Assembly: GCA_963920665.1 (NCBI GenBank)
Contig: OY987266.1
Location: 997,001-1,061,000, forward strand
Reading direction: 5' to 3'
Length of the DNA: 64,000 nt
Source: Straminergon stramineum
Taxonomy: Eukaryota; Streptophyta; Bryopsida; Hypnales; Calliergonaceae
In this document: in pieces, positions 12,846 through 26,831 of the stretch
Layout: the number at the start of each line of letters is the position of its first letter
Numbering within the stretch: position 1 is the stretch's first letter
Position numbers and translations under genes: made by a program
The notes under the pieces: generated by a model
What the model was told of the DNA's origin: nothing
The model's input: the letters and a program-made list of their open reading frames with translations, nothing else
Databases searched by the model: none

Positions 12846-15800
12846 CTAATGTATCGCAGCCCAATAGCGAGAACAAGCTGGGTTCTCGTGCACAGCTCTT
12901 TGCATATATAATTGCTTGCTTTGCAACGACCCTGGAGCATGAGTGCTTGCATCCACGAACTCTTCCGCAAGCAATCCCATCTGATAATACAACTCTCCAG
13001 GTCTATCCTCTGCAACAAAAATTCAAGAAGCTGAAGTCAGAAGTCACGTCGATTTTGGACAATATTTTTAGATCGAGGTCATAACTATTATTGTCAATTA
13101 ATCTAAATTACATTCTAGGAGCATCCGACTCAACTCTAATCAGCATCCAAGACCGTGCTGGAGTGAATTTACATTGAGGGGATACCTGCAGGCCAGTTTT
13201 TCCAAGACATTTGAACCCACTTATGAGCATTCTTGCTCCGACTGTTCGCTTTCTTAATTTCAGCCTGTGCCAGCAAGATACCCGCAACCGAAATCTCTGA
13301 AGGGCCTCCTTGTGATATAGCCTTGCTCAAACTACGAACAGCTGAAGCTAGGTGCTCTTTGTAGCCTCCCAAGTTAGAAAGCGCGAGGCAAATTGCACCT
13401 GCATCATACGCATAGAGAGCACCACATGAAATTCTATGAAACCCACTGGTGCATTTGACATTTACTATTAGAATGACATTCGCTACCAAAAAGCACTTCT
13501 GGTGCAATGCTTTATTCATACCGTGGAAAAGTTGAAGAGGAGCAGATTCCGGATGAACAGCACAAGCTTGACCAGCAGATTTCTCAGCAGAAATATAGTC
13601 TCCCATTTGCAGAAGTCCCTGTGCTTTAGCAAAATGCAATAAAGAGTTCCACACCTTCAGATAGGTTGCACCTTTCAGCCCAATAGCACGCTCAAAACTG
13701 GAATTCTGCAGCTCTTTCGGCCCTCCCAACTTCTCCTCCATTTCGGACATCTTTAAGTGGCCCAAAACATCATCAGGCTTCAGATTTTGTCGAGACTTTT
13801 TTACTTCTACTCGTAGAAGTGGAAAATTCTGGGTTACGAGGTAGCAACGTGCCAGCTGAAAGCTGGCGACAAATCTACACTCCGTTGACCCGTTTAAGAA
13901 ACATGCAGCCTTTGCGTATTGCAAAGCAGATGCAGTATCACCACGCTCTAAAGCTGCATTAGAGGCACATACTGAAAGTAAATGATTCATGTTAGGGTTT
14001 GACATTGGCTGTGTAGGTACAAGATGACCAATCACAAGGTGTGCATTTAGCTTCTGCGCCTGCTGTAATGCGAGCACCAAACTAGCTCTAGCCGTTTCGT
14101 TCCAAGGCTCCGTGTGCACCCACCTGTGAAAGACAAATTCAAAAGTGTGAGTTAGTACTTGAAACAATGCAATGAAAGAGGCAAGAAGAGTAGTGAATAC
14201 ACCACACTGACCGAACATTAATATTGATAGGGACCACTATGCGTGAAATGGAGCGAAAATCGGAACTCAAATAGTAACGAGTCTGGGGGAAAATTGAGGA
14301 AATCTGGGAAGAAAGAGACGTGCATGATTATCAGTTGCAGATGTTCACAACTCCTACTTAAGAGAAGAGAAGCAACTCAGAGACGCAACAAACGTCTTAC
14401 CGAACTAGTTTTGGAAGTGAAGATGTGGCATCAACTGAATCAGCCATTAAGGCAGACACCAAACTCATGCATAATTCTTCTTGAGAAGTTGGTACTGGAA
14501 CAGGTACATTGCAACATCTCAGAGCCAGATTTGCACAATTACCATAGGTGCTTCCCGTAAGCTCCTCACCGAGTTTGAACCTGTCACCAGTAAATCAAGT
14601 CCATAAATAAACCGCAGAGCAAGACGAAATAATGTAAGAAATGTATCATACCGAAGGAATCCCCAAATTAGAATGCAATCAACAGACAGCTAACAGTGAA
14701 TTAAAGGAGTTTGGGCCGTTCCGCTTTCCTAAAGACTAATTATTCAAAATACAAGTTAATAGTTTCGAAGAAAAAACATCTCTACCCAAAATAAATACCG
14801 TATTGAGAGGCTGTCCGGAAATGAATGCAGAGCCTTCAGCAAGCCATCAGCTGTACTGGAGTATAAATGCCCTTCCTCGTGCTTGCCCTGCCAATTACAA
14901 TAACGCAGGTCAATAGAGACAAATATACAGCCTACCAACTGATGGACCCTCCCCACCATTAATGCAAACTAAATTCATGTATTCTGCCGTGCTATCTCAA
15001 AGTCCAGAGTTGACCTCTCACGAACGACTTCACATTTGAAGTGCTAAATAATAAAATTTGATACCTGTTTCCACGCAGCTACTAATTGATGCGCCTGAGG
15101 ACCTCTTTCATGGTCAAAGAAAAAATTACACCTGTTTAAGACACCAGCTACAGACTGCTGGTTGTCCTCTGCAACAGCCAGAGCCAGAGCAGTACAACTA
15201 TATATCATATTCTGAAATAGGTCCCTACTGGCCCTTCGTATCTCCTCCATGACCATCATAGGCCCTGAAAGCCAGTACATCATTCTGAAATAGAGTATAA
15301 AAGCAGTCGGGTCTCCATTCAATTCTACAGCTTGCTTTGCGATTGCAGCTGCCAACTCTCTCTGATTTGCCAGCCATGCTGCCGCAGCATAGCATCGCAT
15401 TGCCTCTGGCTCCTCTAACAATGCGCCTATTTAAAAGAATAACATAAAATCGTGAGCTTGCGTACTTAATTGTTTGAATTATCACATTTCGCTGGTTACA
15501 GAAAAGAAATTCACCAAAAACTACAACGTGTTCAATTTCATTATAAGGGTTTAACAGCACTCAAAGGGACAGCATAGAGATAAATAAATGTCAAAACTTC
15601 TGAACTGATAAAATGGAAAAAAATCTCTCGTTCCCAGAGAACACTTAAGTAACATGAATCGTATCCAACAATTATCTACCAAAAAAACAAATTCCGCGAC
15701 AAAAGAATGCTGTGGAATTAACAGATGATAAAGCGAAGGACCTCACAATCCCCTCAGGAGAATGTCTTGTACCTGAATCTGCAAGCATCTCATATACTTG

Positions 15801-18800
15801 AACTGCATCATCTGCTCTGCCAGCCTGCGAATGGAGGATGTTTATATTCGTAAGTAAAGCACAAGATGCAAATCCTTCACAGATGAATCCATATCAGAAA
15901 TCACGATAGACAGAGGTTTGATTGTTAAGCCCCAAAATCCAGGCACACAGTATCTGCAGACATAAGAAGTGTCCAAAAAAGACTCACTTTGCATAAGACT
16001 CTTGCAAGGTTCAACAGTATGAAATTCCTTCGCTTTGCCGCTGATGAACCCATCTCTCTAGATCCTTGCTTCACAAAGTGATCTGCCAGCTGAAAAGCAA
16101 TTATTGCAGTTGAAAGGCTCCCACGAGACTCGCAAACAAGTCCATTAAGATTGAGCGCTTCCACACATAAAGGAGCTCTTTGCACACACTGCGCTGTAGC
16201 AGCATATACCTGTTTCAAAACATGAAGATCAGACGCAAGCATACGTAAAAATGTGTCAATAATTGCAACCTACAAAAATATCTGTGCAGCTCACGTCACA
16301 TAGATATAACACTATTAGCTATTAGCCACACAGCAAAAATGAAGGTTTCTGGAGGTTCTATTGTTGAGCACCTGTGCTGAATGCAGGTGATGGGTTCGCT
16401 CAGCCAGTCTAGCAAGGCCAAGTTGAACCTGCGTTACCTGCTCAAGCATTAAAAAAATTCAGTAGTCAGTTACAAGGTAAAATGCTACATTTACAAGTCA
16501 CATTTCAGTGGTTAATGACGCGTAGATAGTTACAGAGCAGTATTCAATTGAAGTCTTGAATCTGAATAAATAGTTACCACTTACTGGTGATAAATGCACA
16601 GAATACAAACAACTAGCAAAGGCTTCGTCCATCTCCTTTCTGCAGAGAGGCAATAAACAAAATTGATAAGAAACTAGTACGTATTTAATGTCCACTCCGG
16701 TCAGGAAGTTCCTACCGAGTCTGTCATACTACATATGAGTTTGGCACATTTGGCCTAAAAAATCTTCCTAAACCTAGAAAGCAAAGTCTAAAAGCAAAGA
16801 ATTACCCGTCACCAAGGCTGTGAAGAAAGGCCATTCCTGCCCAAGGAAGGCTCAGCGTCGGATCAGCACTTCGAGATCTGTCAAAGGCCTGCCTTGCTAG
16901 CTCAAGTTCCCTCTCCAACAGGTAAAGCTGTTTCCGTACACAAAAATTACCATATCGATCAGTCCACTGAAAGACCAAGCAACCTTCTGGTTCACCTCAT
17001 GGGCTTCTAGATCATATTTAAAGTGGAATTAACATGAAGACGAAAGTGCGAACCTGCCCTAGGTGAGCCCAAGTATTGGAATGATAAGCATCCAACCGCA
17101 GGGCCTGAATGAAAGCATGTTGTTTAAGAGCTTTATGTCGTGCCAAGACGCCAAATATGAACCAGAGGTCTGCATCTGTAGCATCCAAGCGCAATCCTGA
17201 TAGAACAACTATTTCTGGGTCCAACCTGCTGATGAGAGCGAAAAATGGAAGGTTAGAAATTCAATCCATGGTCTACCGCGGCACGCGTAGAGTTCAATGA
17301 TGGTGGTGGTGGTGGTGGCGGTGGTGGTAGTGGGGTTTGACCATATACCTTACTGATGTGGTCTCTGGGACATTCTGGTCTAACGAGAGGTCAAGCTTCC
17401 TGGCCATGGCAAGATCGCCGTACACACTGCCTTCTTGAGGACATATGTGAAGTAAGTGAAGGTATGCACGCTCTGCTCGTTTGCTAGCAGCGTTACGCTG
17501 CTGATACCACTGAACAACTTTGCGCTGAAAGGAGGCTGCTACTCGTGGGTTGAAATTTTCACTTAGATCCAATGTAGACTCCATGACATCACAAGGCAGT
17601 ATTTGAGCATATGCAACCTGCCTCAAAAAAATTGTGTAAGAGAACCTCTACAATTTAAAGGAAGCAAAATGAGCATCAAATCTCTTGCATGATAGATGAA
17701 AGGCACAGAAAATAAAGCATTGGCTCTATCATCACCCTTGTACAAGACTCCGTTAAATTAATAGTGGCACCAGAAGTCAAAATATAATAATGCCGGCAAT
17801 ATTAGATTCCAGCGAATGTAATATGTACCTCAATATCTCCCAACAACTTCCAACCAGCTGCAACCGTACCATCACTTACTGTACATTGGTGCGCAACATC
17901 CGCAGCTTCCTAGAATAAACAGGCATGTATCACTAAATAGGATAGTCTTGAAGTACCTCTTAACTGAATCAAGAACGAGGAAAAATTAGAAGAAATTTAC
18001 ATTCAACTTAACATACGAAGGCTGTACATGACAATACCTGTAAAAGGGTCGCGGCCCAAGCTAAGGCCCCAACACCTGTGCACTGACGAGCACGACCTAA
18101 AAGTGCAGATGCAAGACCACACTGTGCAACCACATTTCCGGGAATCTTCTCAACAGCATTTCGGAACATGTCAATAGCCTGCATGGAAGACACATCACAA
18201 AGCCTCAGCATTGCAAACTTAACCCTTGGACACCGGGCTGGTGACCGTGGAAATCAGCCATTTTGGAACCGTGTGACATCATCTACTTTATAAAAATAAA
18301 AAATACTCATTGGGAGTCAAACTATTGTAGAAGATCTCCCCTTTCCACCTCTAATTCCGAGGATGAACAGTTGCAATTCTGTCCTACAGAGGAGAATTCC
18401 TTGACGTCATCGGACAAAAAACGTCCGCCGCGTCGTTTAGGGGTTAAGCATGTTCAGAAAAAAATGGAGATTGCTTTGCTACACAAGCCAGCACGACAAG
18501 AACGTATGGTGCAAACCTGCGAATATGATGCAAGTGACAAGAGAATGATACCACTCTGGAGTAACGAAAACGTTGGAGATGTATATCCCAGAGCTACAAC
18601 CCGTTCATATGCCTGCCACGAGACCAAAGAAGTTTACAATTATGGTCACAAATTAGACCATCTGATTATATTTTATTGCAATCTAGTTACATGAGATGCG
18701 TAAATCACCTTTAAAGCGGCAGTCAGCATACCAAGGTGTTGATAAGCCAACCCCAATGCCTGCAAACACAGCGATTACCCCGTGAGACGGTTCTTTTGAG

Positions 18801-21800
18801 ATGAAAATCAGAAAACATGATAACTTACAACATGTATTCTCAGAGTAGAAACAAAGATGAGACTCATCATAGATTCTGATGCGATACCTCCCACAGAGAT
18901 CCATCTGAGCTGTAGCCTCGAAGTGCATGCTGCAAGTTTGCCACCGATTCTGACCATTGCTTTGCTTGCACCTTTCAGAGAGACCACATTTAATGTCAAT
19001 TAGAATTGCGCATCTTATCTAAACTTCCCGTACATGTGACAATAGTCATTCTTGAAACAGTCTACCTACGCTCAATTGCCAATTCAATGCTTGTAGAAAT
19101 TAAAAGACTCCAGGATGATCGCAGACTCCTTAATACTAAGTAACAGCGTACACGAACCCCAACATCTATTAGAGTGCCATGACATACGAGTAACAGGATT
19201 TCCACAAGTTCAAAGTAAAAGCGCAGTATACCTGAATAAATCCAAGTCGACGCCATGCCCAATAAGCTCGAGGCGAATGTTGAGAGGCTTCTCGACAGAT
19301 GGCACCTTCCAACACAATCTGTCCTCCTTGTTCCAGCAGATTACAAAGAGCTTCCTGGAGCCAATATCACCCCTCTATACTGAGTACGTATTGATGTCAT
19401 AAAATAAAAAACACGGTAGACTAGATCTACGAGAATGTCCGACAGCTAAAATATAACTATTCGTAGGCAAGACCAGCCAACTCAGTCATATTGAAAATAT
19501 TACTTTTGTAAGGAACCAGGCAAGTGTAGCTTACCCCAGCCTCTGCATCTTCAGGATCGAGAGTGATTGCTTTCTGGTAGGACCGAGCAGCTCGCCGTAT
19601 ATCACCAGCTATCTGATTATAATAGTGGCCTAGATAACGAAATACAATTGCCTCTCTCGGATCCAGCCTTGCAGCTTCCACCAACTGTGCCACTGCTCGT
19701 TCCTTACCTGATCGCTCACCAATCTCCCAGTACACCAAGCCCTGAAATTTTACAAGAATTTTAGGAACCGTAGAAGAAGATGATCAGAGAAACTTCAACT
19801 TCGAAATATGCCTGCTGTTGTTCAACACTCGTCTAAAGCTTCCATAAATCTTCAAAAGGTAACTTTAGGAAAAAAACTGCAAAACATACCAGACGACGGC
19901 GGTACGTGGATTTGTCTCCACATATCTCCACAGCTTGCTCTAATAGGCGCACAGCATTTTCTTTGTTACCATTCTTGAAGACCAACCAGCCTTGCTCTGC
20001 TAGAGCCCAATGGTTACTACCGTCAAAGGACAAAAGATCTCCTAGTCTGGCTTCAGTTTCTTTCAAGTTGTCTTGTCCCATGGCTACCTTCACCCTTCCC
20101 TGCATATAATAAGAATCAACAGCACAACACGTTGTAATGCAGACACGAACAAAATTCACCAAAAGCCCCAATAGTGCAGATCGAATCCAAGGGGAGATAC
20201 CCTTGTGAAGTTTGGTACCACGTGGAAACAAAAGGTATATGTCAGTTCATATAAACGAAAAGGGTTAAAGAGATAGACATGTTCATAGAAAACTCATAGA
20301 ATATTCGAGGAATATATTAATATTCTTAGATGTCAGAAATTCTTAAAATGAATTATTAGATCCCAATTTACTCTCACAATTTTACTCATTTTAATTGAGA
20401 ACACCCTGCATTAGTTCCTTATATGTCCAAAGTTTTCCCCAATTAACATTGAATCAGCAGATAATCCAGAAGACGATGAATCGATGATACACCAAAGATG
20501 TACCTCAAGTGCAGCAGATGCCAACTCTTGAGCTTCTCTGCCAGCCAACTTGTGTGAACCCTGATAAGAATGCAAAATGTATAATGAGAACCCGTTGCAC
20601 CTATCACATCAAACCGTAGACTATTGGAGATGATTGGCTAGAAGAAGCTCACCTCCAATACAAACTGATAAAGTCTTTCCGCACCCTCGTAGTTTTTCGT
20701 GGCAAGATGAATATGTCCCTGTATAAGGTGTAGGCGTAGCTCTTTAGCAAACAGATGTAGACCATACTTTGATCTCCATACCTCCAGTGCTTGAAATCCC
20801 CGCTTCACACTTTCAGCGGCACCACCATATGTACCTTCTGCAATTTGCAGATCGGCCAACAACTGCCACCTGCAACATTCTCATGGTTACGGAACGCATA
20901 CTCTTAATACAATTGTTACTTAGATGAAGTACATGTAAGGCCAAGGCACTCACCCGACCACACATGTGTTATCAACTCGAACAGCTTTCTCGCACAAGAT
21001 CTTCTTGCGATCAGCACTGTAAGATGAAACCAGAAAAATCCTTAGATATATTAACTGGTTCCACTAAGCCCTTGCCAGTCCCTTACAAACCCATACAGTA
21101 GTGGAAAAAGAGTTCATACTTGCTGTCGACTCCATGAAATATATCCACGTTGTGCTTCATTACACACCCAAAAACTAAGAGATAATTCCTACGTCCAGCA
21201 CATGACTAGCACCCAAAACTTAGTCCTGGATCCGTTGAGCACATTGCTCGTCAAATGCAAACAACTGGAGATTTTTGAAAAATATTGCCAATCAGTTTGA
21301 TTCCAAAAGTGGAACGATATGGAATAAAATCAGACCTGCTCTGTGATAAAAATGCAATCGTAGCAAGGGCAAGACTATGAGATGGATATAGGTGTGCAAG
21401 CCGCAAACCAAGTCTGAATCTGTAGTAAGAGGGCCCCTTGTTCATATCTTTAGCATTATCCACGCTCTGGAATAAGAAGTCCGAATTGTCTTCCTCACAG
21501 AACATAAGAATCACTTCGAAAGCAATTGCAACATTGGATGATAAAGTTGTTGCAATAGCCTGCTGTAATAGTCGAATCTGAGACTCCTCTCCTGGAAATT
21601 AACCAGTAATTAAATTTCTTTACATAGTGAAACTGTTCAACGTTGAATGCCCAAAGATTGATTTTTTGACACTTCATGCAACACCACCCAGACACACAGT
21701 GGCCTTTAAGAATGATCACAGACCTCTAGATTCTCCCGCTGTTTGAAGGAGGAGATCCAGTAGCAGTGCATTATGGCGCTCAACATGAAAACCAGGCTGT

Positions 21801-23146
21801 TGGAGTGCAATCTGAAGGTTTGCCTGCAAGTCCTTCCGTAAGGACTTCACACTGCACACGCCTCTAGGAACATCAGAGGGCCTTTCTCTCTCCTGCTGAA
21901 TTGCCAAATCGAGCAATGCAGCCTGGGCATCAACCACACCACAAAGAGCCCTAAATCGTACGTCTGGTGTCACGGTGTTGACATCTTTCGACAACTCCTG
22001 CCAAGCACCTAGTGCTTCTTCATGGCGTTCAGCTTTAGCAAATGCAGACGCCAACCTCTCTGTGCAGGATGCATGACTCTTCATGTCACCAGAGGCCTCA
22101 GTGATCTGCCTCGCATTCTTACAAGCTTCTACAAACTTCTCAAACTCTCCAGACGCTTCATGAAGATCCATGAGTACCTGTAGTAGAGAAGATGCCAGAT
22201 CCGTGAGAGACAATGTCTCCACGACTAGCCCTATAAAATATAACTTATTAAGAAATCCATGCCCCAATGCCTATGCAGGCATTATCAACACTACATATAT
22301 CAGCTGACGACCACAAACAGAGTTAATATATTTCCGAATTAACAAATGGGTAGTACTGCTGTGTTATTAAAATTTATATCCATATTAATGATGAACAAAA
22401 TGAAGTAAATCATGACGTGCCTCTTGGTTGCCATAATGGAGCTTAAACAATCAGGCTTTCTAAAAACCTTCAACCTTAAATCCAGAATTGCAATGCTGAA
22501 CAACCTGTGTAACTCTTTCAAACAGAAACCCTAGGATGCGACCTTTGAAATTAGATTCTGACATTAGATCCGGAGTATGAAACTACATGGCCATGCAGCT
22601 GCTTTCGGCCGTGCTGGAGTGGTCTAACTAAACCCTAAAACTATGAGTGGCACTTTTCCACTGGTGCATTGTGTGTTCTCCAGTAATTTTCTGGTTGAAT
22701 CAGGAGCTTGAGTTTAATTCATGAACATACAAAAATGGAATTGCAAAATGATTTAATGAGCAATAAACTCAGCAAAGGATTCGGCAATGCCCAAGGCCTT
22801 CTTTCAAGTGCGAAGATTCTGTAAAAGTTACTTTACATACATTGGAAACCACTGGCGACTAAAATAGCGAAAATTTTACAAGAAATTTTACGAGGCTGAT
22901 TCCGCTCACCAACCAAGCCGGAAGAGCCGACCTATCCGTCTCCACAGCTTTGCGAAGAGCCGCTTGGGCTTGGGGGAAGTGATTGGTACCCTGGAGCGCT
23001 CTGGCCAAGAGCACGTAGGCGCCATAGCTCGATCGGTCCTGTTTCAAGACCTGCTTACAACACTTCACTACCTCGGGATAATTCTTCTGCTCCAAAGCTT
23101 GCTCGGCTGCTCGCAGCACCGCAGCTTGGTTAATAGCGTCCACCAT
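12846..23146 (-). CDS. SKI3: SKI3 / TTC37-like superkiller complex TPR scaffold protein
   Basis: The SKI complex (SKI2 helicase, SKI3 scaffold, SKI8) feeds mRNA into the cytosolic exosome for 3'-5' decay. I read 26 exons, in transcript order: 22910-23146, 21724 to about 22216, 21336-21591, 20954-21016, 20653-20869, 20504-20560, 19890-20099, 19535-19741, 19232-19354, 18888-18971, 18709-18759, 18038-18178, 17829-17909, 17349-17617, 17054-17225, 16806-16927, 16585-16639, 16372-16437, 15988-16209, 15773-15824, 15065-15426, 14799-14887, 14401-14580, 14123-13522, 13186-13398 and 12846-13009 (stop TAG). All except the exon 1/2 junction join in frame, giving about 1,600 residues, close to human TTC37. 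TPR motifs include KNYPEVVKCCKQVLKQDRSS and AARSYQKAITLDPEDAEAG. The C-terminus ends RAVHENPACSRYWAAIH. No acceptor found for exon 2 gives the expected AWxGL motif; 22216 keeps frame, 22230 does not. Introns hold a (TGG)n tract and a TTAA MITE. Confidence 0.93.
17301..17334. repeat. (TGG)n microsatellite in SKI3 intron 14
   Basis: About eleven imperfect TGG triplets, lying in the intron between SKI3 exons 14 and 15, just upstream of exon 15's transcript-side intron border. On the transcript it reads (CCA)n. No function is inferred. Confidence 0.85.
18219..18447. mobile_element. TTAA-bordered MITE inside SKI3 intron 11
   Basis: Starts TTAACCCTTGGACACCGGGC and ends GTCGTTTAGGGGTTAA. The body matches the ~230-bp subfamily, with GGTGACCGTGGAAATCA, GTCAAACTATTGTAGAAGATC and ATGAACAGTTGCAATT. 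It sits in the 530-bp intron between exons 11 and 12 of SKI3, clear of both splice sites, so the gene should splice normally. Confidence 0.87.
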
Positions 23147-26115
23147 CCTTCCTCTGCCTTACAATTCTCCCAAGCTCCTCTCATCAACCACGGAATGATA
23201 CAGTACATGCGCAATAACTTAGACAAAAAAAGATTGGAGACAGCGAAGAAATTGGTAATCGAAAATCATTCGAAAAAGCTGATGAAATTCGGCGGTCGGA
23301 GCTGGGTCGGCCAGGCTTTCTGCGCAGCAATCGCTGCAACGATACTCTTCCCTTCACCAGAAACTGGAGCTTCGAGCATCCCCACTAGCGCGGCAAAACT
23401 TCATCACATCAATCGGAAATGCAATAGGTAAAGTAGAATGTAAGAACTTATTATTGTCTCACCTATGGAGAAATGTAAAATTTTGCATGTAAGAATTTGT
23501 TCGTATGTTTTATGATGGTAATTCTATATATTGTGTTATTTCCTATCTAATTCTAAATATGAACTTCTATTTTTCAATTTGCTTACCTGTGTTGAAAAAA
23601 ATTCCATCTTGAAATGATCTTCCACTTGAACAAAATGTTCAAGATTAAGGCTGAAAATAATGTTATTTCAACCTTCTTTGAGTTGTAATTAGAGTTCATT
23701 GCAAATTGAAAGGGATTCAAAACTCAAAGTTTTAGGACAATTGGAATCCCTTTCAAAAAAATTGTCATTTTCAAGGAGCACTAGTGCGCACTTAATTGTT
23801 AAGTGCAAGGTTGTCTTTTTGTAAACAATTAATATGGACACAAGACTATGTTTTGCCTCCCTACAAGACCTAAAGTTTCATCTCCTTCAATTGGGCAATA
23901 CTGAATGAGATGCAAAAAAAAAAAATCATTTCATTTTGTCTTTTAATTGATGATTGTATAGAAGGAGAGAAAACTACTATCCAAAGTTGCTTTGCTAGTC
24001 TCAATTACAATTCAACACTAAATCTAACCAATTCATGAAGTCACATCATACAACCAGAAGAGCATTTTGAGACAAACAAAACTAAGGAGAATTGGAATAG
24101 CATTTGGGATGGAGTGAATAAGTCTTATCTTTTGTTTGGGGGAGACAAAAGGTCCTTACTTGTCTAAAACATGGGTTATATGGATAGGTTGGTCTAGATT
24201 CTAGGCCATGAATAGTAAAAAGGGTTATAGTGCTATAGGATTAAAGAAATAGTTAGAACAAAAGAAATTGCGATAGAAGAAGACTTGTAGCACTTGTAGT
24301 TTAGTATTTATGGCTTCATTGGTTTTATATTAGGCATTCACTAGTAGGAACAATGAGGCTTAGTTTCAATGCAAAACTCATATAATTATGTTGAATTACA
24401 TTTGGTGAAATGAAAAAAAACTCTTATTTGTACATGTAAACTCTAGAATGTGTCTCATTTCTATGTTCAACATAAGATGTGGGTATGAGATAAATGTAGT
24501 AGTGATGCAATACCCTTTGAATGAATAACTAACACGTGTCCAAAGTTAGCATACACACAACCAATTGTCAACCATTACAACCAAATTCAAATGTGAAGAC
24601 TCAAATCATAGCTAGCACTTGTGGATGAAGAAAAAGTGATCAAGGAGAATTAACCCTCACATAGCCCCTTTTTCACCTCTAAAAAAAATATAAGAAATTA
24701 TTATTAGAATTGTTGAAAATTTTTAAAAATTTGAATTCATATTCGGAATCAATGACACAAAATGTATTTAAAGCGGTTAAGAAATACAAAATTATCCAAT
24801 TATAAATATAGGGAATTTTTTACATTTATCCCAAGAAGATCCTAGATGAAGCAATAAAGGATTCATTTCCCATCTATACCCATGATTACAAGGTGGATTT
24901 GTTATTTATCCAACCCTTGTAATAAATTATGGTATTTGCCAAGCAATCCCAAATCTTTTGGTCTGCCTCCAAAATATATTCTTTATAGTTTCATATCCCA
25001 CCTTATTATTGATAAAATACCTAGTAGTATTTGGCAAAGTTATCAAATCTCCAAAATAAATAAATTTTATTTATGTTAAAAGAAAATTCAAAAGCATATT
25101 CACAAATGAATTGCTTACTTTTCATCCCAAAAATGTATATAACTAAGGTTTGGATACACAAAGGGCACTCATTAGGCTTAAATCATATGACCCATATAAA
25201 AACATATTTGTAATTTTTTTTCATTTAGAGTAGCATTTGAGAGGTCAAGACAAGCCATAAGTATAATTGATGATGAATGTTTTTTAGGCTTGAAATTATA
25301 TTTTAAAATCTATGTGACTCAGATGCTAAATGGAAGATGGGTGGACACTTATTTAATACCAGCCAATGTAGGGCGAGGGCCCATTTCCACTCCTTCCAAT
25401 AATGAAGGCAATCAATAGCAGATGTCTAACCTAGTTGGCAAGCCAGCTTGTTTGTCTTTGATAAAAGGACTAAAAAACTCCGCTCGTAAAAATATGTCCA
25501 GGCTTTGGTGTGCAACTCAATCACAGATCTGGGCCAAGAAATTAGGGCAAACAAGAGTCAGAGAAGCAAAATACAAACCATTTGTCTAAGTCAAAAACTT
25601 GGAACCCTCAAAAACATCTTGACAATAGCTAGCAAGGACACAACTAACATCCACCGTTGTTGTATAAGAGCACTAGAATTTCATGAGCAATCTAATTAAT
25701 TAGAGAGACAGGCATTAACCGAGAAAGTACAACGGCAGTATCATTGGCAGCCTCTACTGCACTCACACTCAACGTTGATATTGATTCTGAAACGTGCTAA
25801 GTCAATTGTGTTGTACATCTACTCAGCGAGAGCAAGATTCTACTCACCATCCTCTTTTCACAAGCATAGTTTCCACTATTAAAACCTTCATAAGAAAATA
25901 AGCCTCTATAGCATCAGCTCTCGTCATTATATAATGCACAGAATACCTGTTACAAATAGTTCAAAAGCTTCAATATTTGAATGTCCTCCTTATAAATCAC
26001 TGCTATAAGACATCCTGAGGCCAAAAAAGACGCTCATGTGAGCTTCAAGCCACTACTCACCAACTTAACTACGAGAGCATTTCATGTAGAATGCTTACGC
26101 CTATATTCATTACAA
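23147..26115. other. SKI3 upstream region and intergenic DNA
   Basis: The first 200-300 bases must hold the SKI3 promoter and 5' UTR; base composition turns AT-rich after about 23430. No TATA box was assigned with confidence. The + strand frame at 22964-23431 overlaps SKI3 exon 1 and is read as its shadow. Nothing else was recognised up to the element at 26116. Confidence 0.45.
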
Positions 26116-26831
26116 GGGTGATTGCAAGAAACACCTGTCCTCTTTGTTGCGTTTTGCTGATTTTGGGGGGAGTACTTTAAATTTTTAAAATTAATTTTTA
26201 AAAAATTAAAAAAAATAGGATTAATGTATATACCTCTAAGATGAAGGTACCCATGGAAAGAATTGGATAGAATAATTCTTTAAGTAGGAGAACTAGAAAA
26301 GTGCTGAGTCTCAAGAAAATACATATCTTGATGTTTTAATTAAGGAAAAATAGAAAAAATAAATAAATACACAAAATAAAAAGTGGTCATTTGCAACAAC
26401 CCTATGGAGATGGTCATTCAACAAAAAAACCACCAAAACAATATTTTATATGTTACAAAATGCAAGCAAAAAGAAGCTCACTTTGTAGACTTCCACACCA
26501 CAAAAAATTAACTATTTTTAAAATTCCTCTCTTAGAAAGCTATAAGTCTACTAGAAGACCATCTCATCCAAATTTCAGCTCAAAATATGGTTTTGGGGGT
26601 TCTAAATAGTACTAAAAACCTCCAAATTGGCAATTGTGACATTGAATCGGGGTCTATTTTTGGATAGTAAATTATTTTTGGAAATCATGAAAAAATTAGG
26701 GAAGGTAGTCATGAATACCTTCCCTACAAATCTTGAGTCATTTGGAGCCAAAACACAAAAGTTATAGGCAAAAAACTAATCAGCACACACCGTGTGACAC
26801 AAAATAGGACAGGTATTTCTTGCAATCGCCC
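26116..26831. mobile_element. 716-bp inverted-repeat element, 4-bp target duplication
   Basis: Starts GGGTGATTGCAAGAAACACC and ends GGTATTTCTTGCAATCGCCC, with ACAA duplicated at 26112-26115 and 26832-26835. The right half, read on the other strand, matches the left half of the element at 8879-9608 (CCTATTTTGTGTCACA, then GCCTATAACTTTTGTG). The small frame at 26391-26609 has no transposase motif, so it is a non-autonomous copy. Confidence 0.8.

Noticed and set aside
22964..23431. 155-residue + strand frame over the SKI3 start
   Set aside because: Antisense of SKI3 exon 1 and its upstream region; no domain.
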